Source of the DNA: Chelatococcus sambhunathii
GTDB taxonomy: Bacteria > Pseudomonadota > Alphaproteobacteria > Rhizobiales > Methylopilaceae
Length of the DNA stretch: 38,581 nucleotides
Assembly: GCA_031316315.1 (NCBI GenBank)
Contig: JADBEO010000038.1
Coordinates: 1 to 38,581, forward strand
Direction of reading: 5' to 3'
Both the position numbers and the translations under genes were made by a program. This document shows positions 16,328-24,578 of the stretch, in pieces. Within the stretch, counting starts at the first letter, position 1. Each line of letters starts with the position of its first letter. Below the pieces are notes generated by a model. That model saw nothing but the letters and a program-made list of their open reading frames with translations. It was not told where the DNA came from and made no database searches.

Positions 16328-16374
16328 ATTGTATCACGAAAAATCGGCGAGCGAGGTTTGCGTCACTAAAAATC
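16328..16374 (-). promoter_or_regulatory. Putative brnTA promoter/operator with 12-bp direct repeats
   Basis: TCACGAAAAATC (16334-16345) and TCACTAAAAATC (16363-16374) are direct repeats with one mismatch, 29 bases apart start to start. On the minus strand a -10-like TACAAT lies at 16333-16328, flanked by GATA/TATC. BrnA proteins autoregulate, so these repeats are candidate BrnA sites. This is inference from position and repetition only. Confidence 0.4.
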
Positions 16375-16437
16375 ACGCCGCGGACCGGGCTACAGCGGCG
16401 GCCTCGCGGCGGATTTCGGAAGGATACGGCTCCAACT

Positions 16438-17655
16438 TCAAGGAGTCAGCCAGTTCCGGGAGACCGCGATCATCGAAAGCAGTCGGATGCTGTCCGGGTA
16501 GTAGCCCTCGGCCGGCGTCTCGACCATCGACGTCCACAGCGCGTCGAGCCACTTCTGAGCGTCGGGATCGACCATCGCGGCCACCGAGAACGGCGCGACG
16601 AAGGCCATCGACTGGTATTCGACGAGCGGAGAGCCGTCGAGCGCATAGCCGTCGCGGAGCTTCCCCGGCCTGTTCCCGGTCTTCTTGCGCGCCCAGGCGC
16701 TGATCTTTCGCGCGATCTTCGTGGAAGTCTTGTCGCCGCTGAGCGCCGCGTCGACGCCGAAGCGCCACGGGTCGCGGCAGGCGTTGTAGCCGTAGCTCCC
16801 GTCGGTCTCGCCTTCGAGAAAACCCTTCGGCGCGGGTTTCGCCGTAGCGTCGGTGTCGACGACGAAATCCGGCAGCAGGCCGGTCCCTGGCGCGTAGGTC
16901 GTCTGGAGACGGGCCGCCGTCTTCCGGGTCGCGGCGAGCACGTCCTTCCAGTCCTTCGAGCCCTTTTTGGCGAAGGCGCGGAAGTGGCCCGGCATCCAGT
17001 CCGAGGAGCGCGAGGCGAAGCTGTACTTCGACTTGCCGAGCGTGACCCAGTCGCCCAGGTTGGTCAGGTTGGTACGGCTGACCACGTTGCTGGCCATCAT
17101 CGCCGTCATGACGCGCTTTGCGCCCGCGAGGTAATTTAGGGCGCCGTCCGAACCCCATTGCTTGTGAGCGAGAAGCAGGGCGTAAGCCGCGTCGAGGTCG
17201 CCGTCGGTCGCGCTGTCGCCGCCCATGATGTCATGGCAGTCGGCGTCCTGCGCCCAGGCCATGAGGTTGGGGTCCACCTTGCTCGGATGGGCGAGATAGT
17301 AGCGGTAGAGCCCGTCGAAGATGGCCTGAGCGTCCGGCTCTTCGCCGGCCATCAAGGCGAGCACGAGCATGCCGTAGCCTTGGCCTTCGGAAACTACGGT
17401 CGCGCCCGAAAACGTGTCCGCCTTGATGAAATACTGCCCTGCGCCGCAGCCGGGACGCAGATAGGCGGCCTTCCATTCGGCGTAGAAGGCGGCGACCTTT
17501 TGATCGAGCGCCTTCTGCTTGCCCTTCGGCTTGAGAACGTCGTCCGCATAGGACTGCCGATGCGAGCCGAACGGAAATTCCTGCGCGGCCGCGGCACCGG
17601 CGAAGTACGTCAGCAGCAGCGCGAAGCCCGCCGCGGCGACGCGGAGGCTTTTCAT
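16438..17655 (-). CDS. Secreted glycoside hydrolase family 8 endoglucanase
   Basis: A 405-residue exported GH8 enzyme (endo-1,4-beta-glucanase, BcsZ-like). The signal peptide spans about residues 1-24 (AGAAAAQ cleavage). The general acid is Glu90 (SEGQGYGM); the active-site acidic stretch is SATDGDLDAAYALL with Asp151 and Asp153. The body has the alpha-barrel repeats of GH8 and ends near WL. The ATG at 17655 is preferred over 17679 because GGGGAGACGGA precedes it and it gives the clean signal peptide. BcsZ normally lies in a cellulose synthase operon; no bcsA or bcsB is present here, so this is an orphan copy. A role in exopolysaccharide trimming or plant cell wall attack is inference. Confidence 0.9.
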   Translation of the reverse strand: MKSLRVAAAGFALLLTYFAGAAAAQEFPFGSHRQSYADDVLKPKGKQKALDQKVAAFYAEWKAAYLRPGCGAGQYFIKADTFSGATVVSEGQGYGMLVLALMAGEEPDAQAIFDGLYRYYLAHPSKVDPNLMAWAQDADCHDIMGGDSATDGDLDAAYALLLAHKQWGSDGALNYLAGAKRVMTAMMASNVVSRTNLTNLGDWVTLGKSKYSFASRSSDWMPGHFRAFAKKGSKDWKDVLAATRKTAARLQTTYAPGTGLLPDFVVDTDATAKPAPKGFLEGETDGSYGYNACRDPWRFGVDAALSGDKTSTKIARKISAWARKKTGNRPGKLRDGYALDGSPLVEYQSMAFVAPFSVAAMVDPDAQKWLDALWTSMVETPAEGYYPDSIRLLSMIAVSRNWLTP

Positions 17656-17777
17656 TCCGTCTCCCCTGGGCACAGTCATAAGCTACGTTTCCCCTCGCGC
17701 TGCGACGCCAATCAGGATCCAATCATGGACCAAATTCCGGCCCGCGTACTCCTTATTTTCGGACGAGGACGCAGGAC

Positions 17778-19058
17778 GTGACGACCCCGCTCCCGTCCGA
17801 CCGGTCCTACTACGCCGCCGTCAATCCGGCCCCGGCGCGGCGCGGCGCCCTTGCCGGGGACATGCGCGCCGACGTCGCGATCATCGGAGCGGGGCTGACC
17901 GGCCTGTCGGCGGCGCTGCATCTCGCCGAACAGGGCGTCTCGGTCGCGGTTCTCGAGCAGAAGCGCGTCGGCTGGGGCGCTTCTGGGCGCAACGGCGGCC
18001 AGGTCCACAGCGGCCAGCGCCGCGAGCAGGACGAACTGGAGGCGACGGTCGGCAAGGCCGACGCGCGAAAGCTCTGGGACATGGCGGAGGAGGCCAAGCT
18101 CCTGCTTCGCGCGCTCATGGAAAGGCATGACATCGACTGCGCCTACGAGCCGGGGCTGATCCATGCGGACCACAAACCGTCTTACGTCGAGGAAAGCCGC
18201 GCCTACGCAGAAAAACTCGCGCGCGACTACGACTACCCGCATGTCGAGCCGCTCGACCGCGAGCAGTTGAGGGAGCTGGTGAGGAGCGACCAGTACCTCG
18301 GCGGCTCGATCGACCGCGGCGCCGGGCATCTCGATCCGCTTGCGCTGACCTACGGCCTGGCGAGCGCCGCCGAGGCCGCGGGCGCCAGGATCTTCGAGGG
18401 CTCGCGCGTGCGCCGCCTCAGGCACGGGACGCCCGCCGCGCTGGAGACGGAGAAAGGCTCGGTCACGGCCGACACCATTCTGGTCTGCACAGACGGACTG
18501 CTCGAAGGCGTCGAGCCGGCCGTCGAGCGCCACGTCATGCCGATCGCCAACCACATCGCGACGACGGTCCCGCTCGGCGAGCGGCTGAAGGAGGCGCTGA
18601 CCAGCCGGGCGGCGGTCTCCGACAGCCGCTTCGTGGTCTATTACTTCCGGCCGACGCCTGACGGGCGGCTGCTGTTCGGAGGCGGCGAGACCTATTCGAC
18701 GACGCTGCCGAAGGACGTCTCGCCGCTGGTCCGCCGGCATCTCGCGAACGTCTTCCCGCAACTGAAGGACGTGCCGTTCGAGCACGCCTGGGGCGGGGTG
18801 CTCGGCGTCACGCCGACGCGCCAGCCCTTCGTGCGCGCCATCCGGCCGAATGTGCTGACGGCCGCCGGCTATTCCGGGCAGGGCGTGCTGCTCGCCCCGA
18901 TGTTCGGCAAGATCCTCGCCGAGGCGGTGAAGGGGCGGCTCGACCGCTTCGACCTGCTCGCGAAGCTGCCCGTGCCAGCTTTTCCCGGCGGAACATGGCT
19001 GCGCAAACCGATCCTCGTCGCCGCGATGAGCTATTACGCCCTGCGCGACCGTCTTTGA
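17778..19058 (+). CDS. FAD-dependent oxidoreductase, PuuB/OrdL-like
   Basis: A 426-residue DAO-family flavoenzyme. The FAD-binding Rossmann motif is IIGAGLTGLSAALHLAEQG (about 35-53), followed by GWGASGRNGGQ, the signature seen in gamma-glutamylputrescine oxidase PuuB and relatives. The C-terminal FAD contact is AAGYSGQGVLLAPMFGKI. Such enzymes oxidise secondary amines (gamma-glutamylputrescine, sarcosine-like substrates). No other polyamine gene is nearby, so the substrate is open. A GTG start at 17778 fits; ribosome-binding sequence is weak (GAGGA upstream). It is divergent from the GH8 gene. Confidence 0.9.
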   Translation: MTTPLPSDRSYYAAVNPAPARRGALAGDMRADVAIIGAGLTGLSAALHLAEQGVSVAVLEQKRVGWGASGRNGGQVHSGQRREQDELEATVGKADARKLWDMAEEAKLLLRALMERHDIDCAYEPGLIHADHKPSYVEESRAYAEKLARDYDYPHVEPLDREQLRELVRSDQYLGGSIDRGAGHLDPLALTYGLASAAEAAGARIFEGSRVRRLRHGTPAALETEKGSVTADTILVCTDGLLEGVEPAVERHVMPIANHIATTVPLGERLKEALTSRAAVSDSRFVVYYFRPTPDGRLLFGGGETYSTTLPKDVSPLVRRHLANVFPQLKDVPFEHAWGGVLGVTPTRQPFVRAIRPNVLTAAGYSGQGVLLAPMFGKILAEAVKGRLDRFDLLAKLPVPAFPGGTWLRKPILVAAMSYYALRDRL

Positions 19059-19124
19059 GGCCGCGTTTTCCCAATCCATGACGGATATGCGAAGAGGGGA
19101 AACTCTCCGCATCCGGAAGCCCAA

Positions 19125-20489
19125 ATGTCACAGATCTTCGCTCCGCCCTCAGCCGACGCTCTCCCGGTCTGGTTCGTCCCGACCGGCGACGACCTTCCCG
19201 CCGCGGCGCGCGATTGGGCGAAGGCGACCGGGTTCAAGCCCGGCGCGGGCAAGACGCTGCTCGTGCCCGGTAAAGGCGGCAAGCTCGTCGGCGCCGTGTT
19301 CGGCGTCGAGGGCGCCTCGGCAAAGTCGAAAAATCCCTTCCTCGCGGGCCGGCTGGTCGGCGCGCTGCCGGCGGGGAACTGGCGTTTCGAAGGGGCGGTC
19401 GACGACGCCCGCCTCGCAGCGCTGGGGTTCGCGCTCGGCGCCTACAGGTTCCGTCGCTACAAGGCCGGCGAGGACGACGGCGTGCGCATCGCCGCGCCCA
19501 AGGGCGTCGACCTCGCCGAGATCGAGCGCACAGTCGCGGCGGTCGCGCTCGGGCGCGACCTCGTCAACACGCCCGCCAACGATATGGGTCCGCAGGAGAT
19601 CGAGGACGCGATCCGCCGGCTCGCCAAACAGCACGGCGCCAAGGTGAACGCGATCGTTGGCGACGAACTCCTGAAGCGGAACTTTCCGCTGGTCCACGCC
19701 GTCGGCCGCGCCTCGCCGCGCGCGCCCCGGATCGTCGACCTCACCTGGGGCAAGGCGAACCATCCGAAGGTGACGCTGGTCGGCAAGGGCGTCGCCTTCG
19801 ACACGGGCGGCCTCGACATCAAACCGTCCGCGGCGATGCTGCTCATGAAGAAGGATATGGGCGGCGCGGCCTCGATGATCGCGCTCGCCGCCATGATCAT
19901 GGGCGCGAAGCTGCCGGTGCGGCTCCGGCTGATCGTCGGGGCGGTCGAGAACGCGATCTCCGGCGACGCGTTCCGCCCAGGCGACGTGCTGCCGAGCCGC
20001 AAGGGTCTTTCCGTCGAGATCGGCAACACCGACGCGGAAGGCCGCCTCGTACTGGCTGACGCGCTCGCGCTCGGCGACGAGGAGGCGCCCGAGATCATGG
20101 TGGACGCCGCGACCCTCACCGGGGCCGCCCGCGTCGCGCTCGGGCCGGACCTGCCGCCGCTCTACACCGACGACGTCGCCTTCGCCGAGGCGCTTCTGGC
20201 CGCCGGAATCGCCGAGCACGATCCGCTCTGGCGCCTGCCGCTCTGGAACCCTTACGACGACATGCTGTCGTCGAAGATCGCCAACGTGAACCACGTCTCG
20301 AGCGGCCCCTTCGCGGGCTCGGTGACGGCGGCCCTGTTCCTGCGCCGCTTCGTCGAGAAGGCGAAAAGCTGGGCGCATCTCGACATCTACGCCTGGAACC
20401 CGTCCTCGAAGCCCGGCCGACCGGAGGGCGGAGAGGTGCAGGGCGCGCGGGCGCTGATGGCGCTGCTCTCCGCGCGCTTCACGAAATAA
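19125..20489 (+). CDS. M17-family leucyl aminopeptidase
   Basis: A 454-residue cytosolic metallo-aminopeptidase of family M17. The metal and active-site motifs are VGKGVAFDTGGLDIKP (about 222-237), MKKDMGGAASM, and the family signature starting at Asn301 (NTDAEGRLVLADAL). It has a divergent N-terminal domain and is a little shorter than PepA (about 500 residues), fitting the shorter alphaproteobacterial subfamily. It cleaves N-terminal residues from peptides; DNA-binding roles of PepA should not be assumed. It follows the oxidoreductase by 66 bases on the same strand. Confidence 0.94.
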   Translation: MSQIFAPPSADALPVWFVPTGDDLPAAARDWAKATGFKPGAGKTLLVPGKGGKLVGAVFGVEGASAKSKNPFLAGRLVGALPAGNWRFEGAVDDARLAALGFALGAYRFRRYKAGEDDGVRIAAPKGVDLAEIERTVAAVALGRDLVNTPANDMGPQEIEDAIRRLAKQHGAKVNAIVGDELLKRNFPLVHAVGRASPRAPRIVDLTWGKANHPKVTLVGKGVAFDTGGLDIKPSAAMLLMKKDMGGAASMIALAAMIMGAKLPVRLRLIVGAVENAISGDAFRPGDVLPSRKGLSVEIGNTDAEGRLVLADALALGDEEAPEIMVDAATLTGAARVALGPDLPPLYTDDVAFAEALLAAGIAEHDPLWRLPLWNPYDDMLSSKIANVNHVSSGPFAGSVTAALFLRRFVEKAKSWAHLDIYAWNPSSKPGRPEGGEVQGARALMALLSARFTK

Positions 20490-20576
20490 CGCCTGCGATC
20501 ACGAGCGCGTAAGGGAGCCTCCGAAGCGCCGCGGCTCGGCGCATAACGCCGCTTCGTGAAACGAAGCGAGGCGAAG

Positions 20577-21164
20577 GTGAGCCGGGTCTACGACTGGTGT
20601 CTGAAAATGGCGCGCCACAAGCGCGCGGAACCTGCGCTTGCGGCCGCCTGCTTCGCCGAAAGCTCCTTCATCCCGATGTTTCCCGAGGTGATGCTGCTGC
20701 CGATGATCCTGGCGGAGCGCGCCAAGGCGTGGCGCTACGCGGCGATCTGCACGGTCTCGTCCGTGCTCGGAGGCGTCGCGGGCTATCTGATCGGGCTGCT
20801 GCTGTACGAATCCGTCGGCGAGCCGCTGATGCGCCTCTACGGCATGGCCGGCGACTTCGAGCAGGTCGCGGCCAAGTTCAACGAGTATGGCTGGCTGATG
20901 GTGCTGATCGGCGGCGGGATAACGCCGATCCCCTACAAGGTCGTCACCATTTCGAGCGGGCTCACGCAGCTCGACTTCGCGACCTTCGTGGCTGCGAGCG
21001 TGGTCGCCCGGGCGGTGCGCTTCGCGATCCCCTGCGGCGTCATCTACGTCTTCGGCGAGCGCGCCAAGCGGCTGATGGAGACGCGCTCGAAAACGGTGCT
21101 CTGGATCGCCTTCGCGCTGATGGTTCTCGGCTTCGCCGCGGCTCCGTTGCTTTTCGGCGATTGA
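20577..21164 (+). CDS. YqaA/DedA-like membrane protein
   Basis: A 195-residue integral membrane protein of the YqaA (SNARE-associated/VTT) family. Hydrophobic spans lie around FIPMFPEVMLLPMIL, a YAAICTVSSVLGGVAGYLIG span, MVLIGGGITPIPYKV, a re-entrant-like VTISSGLTQLDFATFVAAS, and a C-terminal span. The GGITPIPYK segment is the conserved core. The GTG at 20577 is preferred, with AGGCGAAG just upstream; the earlier GTG at 20556 is inside a perfect 7-bp hairpin (20550-20568, loop TGAAA). Relatives are linked to lipid scrambling or membrane homeostasis, but function here is not known. Confidence 0.87.
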   Translation: MSRVYDWCLKMARHKRAEPALAAACFAESSFIPMFPEVMLLPMILAERAKAWRYAAICTVSSVLGGVAGYLIGLLLYESVGEPLMRLYGMAGDFEQVAAKFNEYGWLMVLIGGGITPIPYKVVTISSGLTQLDFATFVAASVVARAVRFAIPCGVIYVFGERAKRLMETRSKTVLWIAFALMVLGFAAAPLLFGD

Positions 21165-21221
21165 CGCGCGGCGCTTCGCGCGTCTTCCTCCGCGGCTCCA
21201 TAAGCAAGGTCCCCGCGCCGC

Positions 21222-22067
21222 ATGGCCGACAGCTTCGATCGCCGCCTCACCCCCGCCCGTCCTGACGTCGCGGCAGCCTTCCTGAAGGGTCAGGTCGAGG
21301 CCTTTCGTTTCGTCGAAGGCGAGAGGCGGCGGGTCGCGGTCGGCCATGCGGGGCTGCGCCGCGCGCCGAAGCCCGATGCGGGGCTGGAGACCGAGCTCCT
21401 CTTCGGCGAGGAAGTCACGGTCTATGACGAGTTGGAAGGCTGGGCCTGGGTCCAGAACGCGACCGACGATTATGTCGGCTACGTTCCGTCCGCGGCGCTG
21501 AGCAAGGAACTCGGGCCCGGCCCGACGCATCGGGTCTCGGCGCTCCGGACGCTGCTGTTTCCCTCGCCGTCGATCAAGGTTCCGCCGGACGACGCGCTGT
21601 CGATGGGCGCGCGGCTGTCCGTGGTCGATTTCGAGGATCGCTTCGCCGTGCTCGACACCGGCGCCTACGCCGTCTCCAAGCACATCGCGCCGCTGGATGA
21701 GGTGGAGGACGATCCGGTCGCGGTCGCCGAGCGCTTCGTCGGCGCGCCCTATCTCTGGGGCGGGCGCACGAGCCTCGGCCTCGACTGCTCCGCGCTCGTC
21801 CAGACCGCGCTCGCCGCCTGCGGGATCGCCGCGCCGCGCGACAGCGACATGCAGGAGGCGGCGCTCGGCCGGCCGATCCCGCTCGAAGAGGCGCGGCGCG
21901 GCGACCTGATCTTCTGGAAGGGCCATGTCGCCTTCGTGCGCGACGCCGACACGCTGATCCACGCCAACGCCTTCGCCATGGCCGTCGCGATCGAGCCGCT
22001 CGCTGAAGCGCTCGCGCGCATATCGAAGGCGGGCGACGAAGTGACGAGCGTCAGGCGCATCGCCTGA
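21222..22067 (+). CDS. NlpC/P60 family cysteine peptidase with bacterial SH3 domain
   Basis: A 281-residue cell-wall peptidase. Residues about 35-155 contain two SH3b-like repeats (LFGEEVTVYDELEGWAWVQ), and the C-terminal NlpC/P60 domain carries the catalytic triad Cys189 (GLDCSALVQ), His235 (GHVAFV) and His247 (IHANAF). The enzyme likely cuts gamma-D-Glu to diaminopimelate bonds in peptidoglycan stem peptides or recycled muropeptides. No signal peptide is visible, unlike many exported relatives, so a cytoplasmic role in murein peptide recycling is possible. It lies 57 bases after the YqaA gene on the same strand. Confidence 0.92.
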   Translation: MADSFDRRLTPARPDVAAAFLKGQVEAFRFVEGERRRVAVGHAGLRRAPKPDAGLETELLFGEEVTVYDELEGWAWVQNATDDYVGYVPSAALSKELGPGPTHRVSALRTLLFPSPSIKVPPDDALSMGARLSVVDFEDRFAVLDTGAYAVSKHIAPLDEVEDDPVAVAERFVGAPYLWGGRTSLGLDCSALVQTALAACGIAAPRDSDMQEAALGRPIPLEEARRGDLIFWKGHVAFVRDADTLIHANAFAMAVAIEPLAEALARISKAGDEVTSVRRIA

Positions 22068-22133
22068 ACGCTTCGCTTCCCGCCGCAGGCGCGCTAAAGC
22101 CGGACGATCTTCCCGACCTATCGGAGCCCCGTC

Positions 22134-22553
22134 ATGGCCTACTGGCTGTTCAAGTCCGAACCCGACAGCTGGTCGTGGGAACAGCAGAAGGCCGCCGGCG
22201 CGAAGGGGACGGAATGGACGGGCGTGCGCAACTACCAGGCGCGCAACAACATGCGCGCGATGAAGCTCGGCGACCGCGGCTTCTTCTACCACTCCAACGA
22301 GGGCAAGCAGATCGTCGGGATCGTCGAGGTCGTGACGCTCGCCCATCCGGATTCGACCTCCGACAACCCGACCTGGGAGTGCGTCGACCTGAAGGCCGTC
22401 GAGGACATGCCGAAGCCCGTGACCCTCGCCGCCGCCAAGGAGAACGCGAAGCTGTCGAAGATGGCGCTGACGTCGAACTCGCGGCTTTCGGTCCAGCCGG
22501 TGACGGATGAGGAATGGGCGGAGGTGTGTCGTATGGGCGGGTTGAAGGGCTGA
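22134..22553 (+). CDS. EVE domain-containing protein
   Basis: A 139-residue single EVE domain protein (PUA-like fold, relative of thymocyte nuclear protein 1). Typical motifs: AYWLFKSEPDSWSW at the N-terminus, WTGVRNYQARNNMRAM, and GFFYHSNEGKQIVGIVEV. EVE domains bind modified bases in DNA or RNA; stand-alone proteobacterial copies like this one are widespread and of uncertain function. Length is complete. The methyltransferase start follows 13 bases later, so the two are likely co-transcribed. Confidence 0.94.
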   Translation: MAYWLFKSEPDSWSWEQQKAAGAKGTEWTGVRNYQARNNMRAMKLGDRGFFYHSNEGKQIVGIVEVVTLAHPDSTSDNPTWECVDLKAVEDMPKPVTLAAAKENAKLSKMALTSNSRLSVQPVTDEEWAEVCRMGGLKG

Positions 22554-22566
22554 CCGCGGCGCCGGC

Positions 22567-23238
22567 GTGAAAACTCCGGATCCGGCGGACTTCGTTCGCG
22601 GAGAGACGCGGCCACGCGCCGTCCCGCTCTGCCCCGAGATCACCCTGCGGGTCGCCGACGAAGCCGTGCCGCTCTGGTCGAAGACCGAGGAGGAGCTTGC
22701 CGAGGCCGGCCTGCCGCCGCCCTTCTGGGCCTTCGCCTGGGCCGGCGGGCAGGCGCTGGCGCGCTGGCTGCTGGACCATCCTGAGGCGGTTCGCGGCCGG
22801 CGCGTCCTCGATCTCGGCGCGGGCTCCGGGCTTGTCGCGATCGCGGCGATGAAGGCGGGCGCGGCCTCCGTTCTGGCCGCCGACATTGACCGCTTCGCCG
22901 TGGCGGCGGTCGCGATCAACGCCGAGGCCAACGGCGTGCCGGTCCAGGCGACCGGCGAAGACCTGATCGGCGGCCCGCGCCCGCCGGCAGATCTCGTCAC
23001 CGTCGGCGACCTGTTCTACGAGCGCGATCTCGCCGCCCGCCTGCTCGCTTGGCTCGACGGCTATCTTGATGACGGCGTCCCGGTGCTGATCGGCGATCCC
23101 GGCCGCAGCTATCTCCCGAAAGACAGGCTCGAGGCGATCGAGACCTACGCCGTGCCGGTCACGCGCGAACTCGAGGACGCCGAGATCAAGAAGACGACCG
23201 TGTGGCGGCTCAAGGCGCCTTCCGACGCCGGAGCTTGA
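22567..23238 (+). CDS. Class I SAM-dependent methyltransferase (COG3897-like)
   Basis: A 223-residue methyltransferase with the N-terminal signature PPPFWAFAWAGGQALARWLL and the SAM-binding motif I VLDLGAGSGLVAIAA, followed by AADIDRFA (motif II) and LVTVGDLFYER. These features place it with COG3897 proteins, related to electron transfer flavoprotein beta-subunit lysine methyltransferase (ETFBKMT) and to ribosomal L11 methyltransferases. A protein-lysine substrate is therefore plausible but unproven. The GTG start at 22567 lies 13 bases after the EVE gene. Confidence 0.88.
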   Translation: MKTPDPADFVRGETRPRAVPLCPEITLRVADEAVPLWSKTEEELAEAGLPPPFWAFAWAGGQALARWLLDHPEAVRGRRVLDLGAGSGLVAIAAMKAGAASVLAADIDRFAVAAVAINAEANGVPVQATGEDLIGGPRPPADLVTVGDLFYERDLAARLLAWLDGYLDDGVPVLIGDPGRSYLPKDRLEAIETYAVPVTRELEDAEIKKTTVWRLKAPSDAGA

Positions 23239-23324
23239 TTTCCGGAGCGAACCCCCATCCGAGTATGACGATGGGATGACGGTCCCGTCCGTGCGCCGAC
23301 GGCGGCTCGGGCGGACCGCGCCCG

Positions 23325-24473
23325 ATGTTTCGCTCGGGGTGGGCGGCGATGAGCGCAAGCGGCGTCACTCGGCTGACGAGACGTGGGAACCGACTGCTGC
23401 TCTGCGGATGCGTCCGGCGACGCGCGTTCCGGAAGGCGCCGCGGTCCGTCGCGCTGAGACTCTCCGACCTGACGCTTGCCGAAACCCTGCCCGTGCCTGA
23501 CCAGGACGCGCGGAACGTCTGGACCTTCCGCTTCATCCTGTCGGCGGCGCTCGCGCCCTTACTCGCGCAGGGCGCGCCGCTTTCCGTGTCGGCCGACGCA
23601 GTCGAGCTCGCCTTCTCGCCGGAGGTGGAGGCTCAGCGCTCGGCGATGGGAGGCGACCCTGAAATGGTCCGGGACGTCGCCTCAAAACTGCGAGACGGCT
23701 TCGTGCTCACCTCGAACGGCGACCTCATGGCGCCCTTTGCGCAGCGCGGCGCCGGGCTGGCGGCGATCCTCGACCAGTACGAGCATTGCGACCGGCTTAC
23801 CCACGAGATCATCGGCCGCCGCCTGCACGTCGTCGGCGGAACCCTCCTGGGCGCGGCCCGGCAAAGCGGGCCGATCGATCACGACGTCGATTTCGACGCC
23901 TCCTACCTCTCCGCCGCGCGCGACGCCGCGTCCCTCAAGGTCGAGTACATGGCCTTCCTCGGAGAGCTGTTGCGGCGCGGCGAAAATGTCAGGCTGGTCA
24001 ACCAGCTCGGCCATGTGCGCCGCCGACACTTCAAGTGGCGCTCGAACGCGCGCTGGCGCCCCGGCGCCGCAACCGTCGAGATCGACGTTCTCCCGGCCTT
24101 CATCGACCGCGAGGACTTCTATTGCCGTCCGACCTTCGTGCGCATTCCAGGCGGCGAGGACCTGATCCTGCCGCTGCGGCGCGCGCCGTTCGAAGACCGC
24201 GAGGTCTGGGCCCCCAATCGGATGACCGAGAAGGCGGAGCAGGTGTTCGGCCCCGGGTGGCGCACGCCGGACCCGTTCTGGGTCAAGCCCAGCTTTCTGG
24301 GCGTCGCCGACGCGCTGTCGGACCTGAAGCTGAGCGACGAGGACCTGCTTGCGCTCGCCGACGCCATGCCGGCCGCCCAGTCGAACAGGCTGCGCGCCGC
24401 GCTCGCGGCGAAACCGGCCGCGGCCAAGCGCTCCATCCCCGCAAAGTACGACGCAAGACTGCTTGAGACCTGA
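23325..24473 (+). CDS. LicD/fukutin-like nucleotidyltransferase-fold protein
   Basis: A protein of up to 382 residues. The recognisable core is GGTLLGAARQSGPIDHDVDF (about 171-190), which matches the LicD/fukutin motif GTLLGxxRxxGxIxxDxDxD of the nucleotidyltransferase fold; relatives move phosphocholine or phospho-sugars onto glycans. Further acidic residues (TVEIDVLPAF) fit the third catalytic carboxylate. The N-terminal 60 residues are basic and poorly typical; an alternative ATG at 23349 exists and neither start has a strong ribosome-binding site, so the start is uncertain. No glycan biosynthesis neighbours are seen. Fold call moderate, substrate unknown. Confidence 0.7.
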   Translation: MFRSGWAAMSASGVTRLTRRGNRLLLCGCVRRRAFRKAPRSVALRLSDLTLAETLPVPDQDARNVWTFRFILSAALAPLLAQGAPLSVSADAVELAFSPEVEAQRSAMGGDPEMVRDVASKLRDGFVLTSNGDLMAPFAQRGAGLAAILDQYEHCDRLTHEIIGRRLHVVGGTLLGAARQSGPIDHDVDFDASYLSAARDAASLKVEYMAFLGELLRRGENVRLVNQLGHVRRRHFKWRSNARWRPGAATVEIDVLPAFIDREDFYCRPTFVRIPGGEDLILPLRRAPFEDREVWAPNRMTEKAEQVFGPGWRTPDPFWVKPSFLGVADALSDLKLSDEDLLALADAMPAAQSNRLRAALAAKPAAAKRSIPAKYDARLLET

Positions 24474-24578
24474 GCGCGTTCCGCCCTAGGCTCCGCTGAT
24501 GCGCGCCGCTGATCGCGGCCAGAAGACTCCGCCGCGCGCGAACGCGGCGACGAACCGGCGCCAGGGAGGCGACAAGCG

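Noticed and set aside
20499..23000. 833-codon minus-strand open frame
   Set aside because: It is opposite four genes with intact catalytic motifs and has an Arg-rich, domainless translation.
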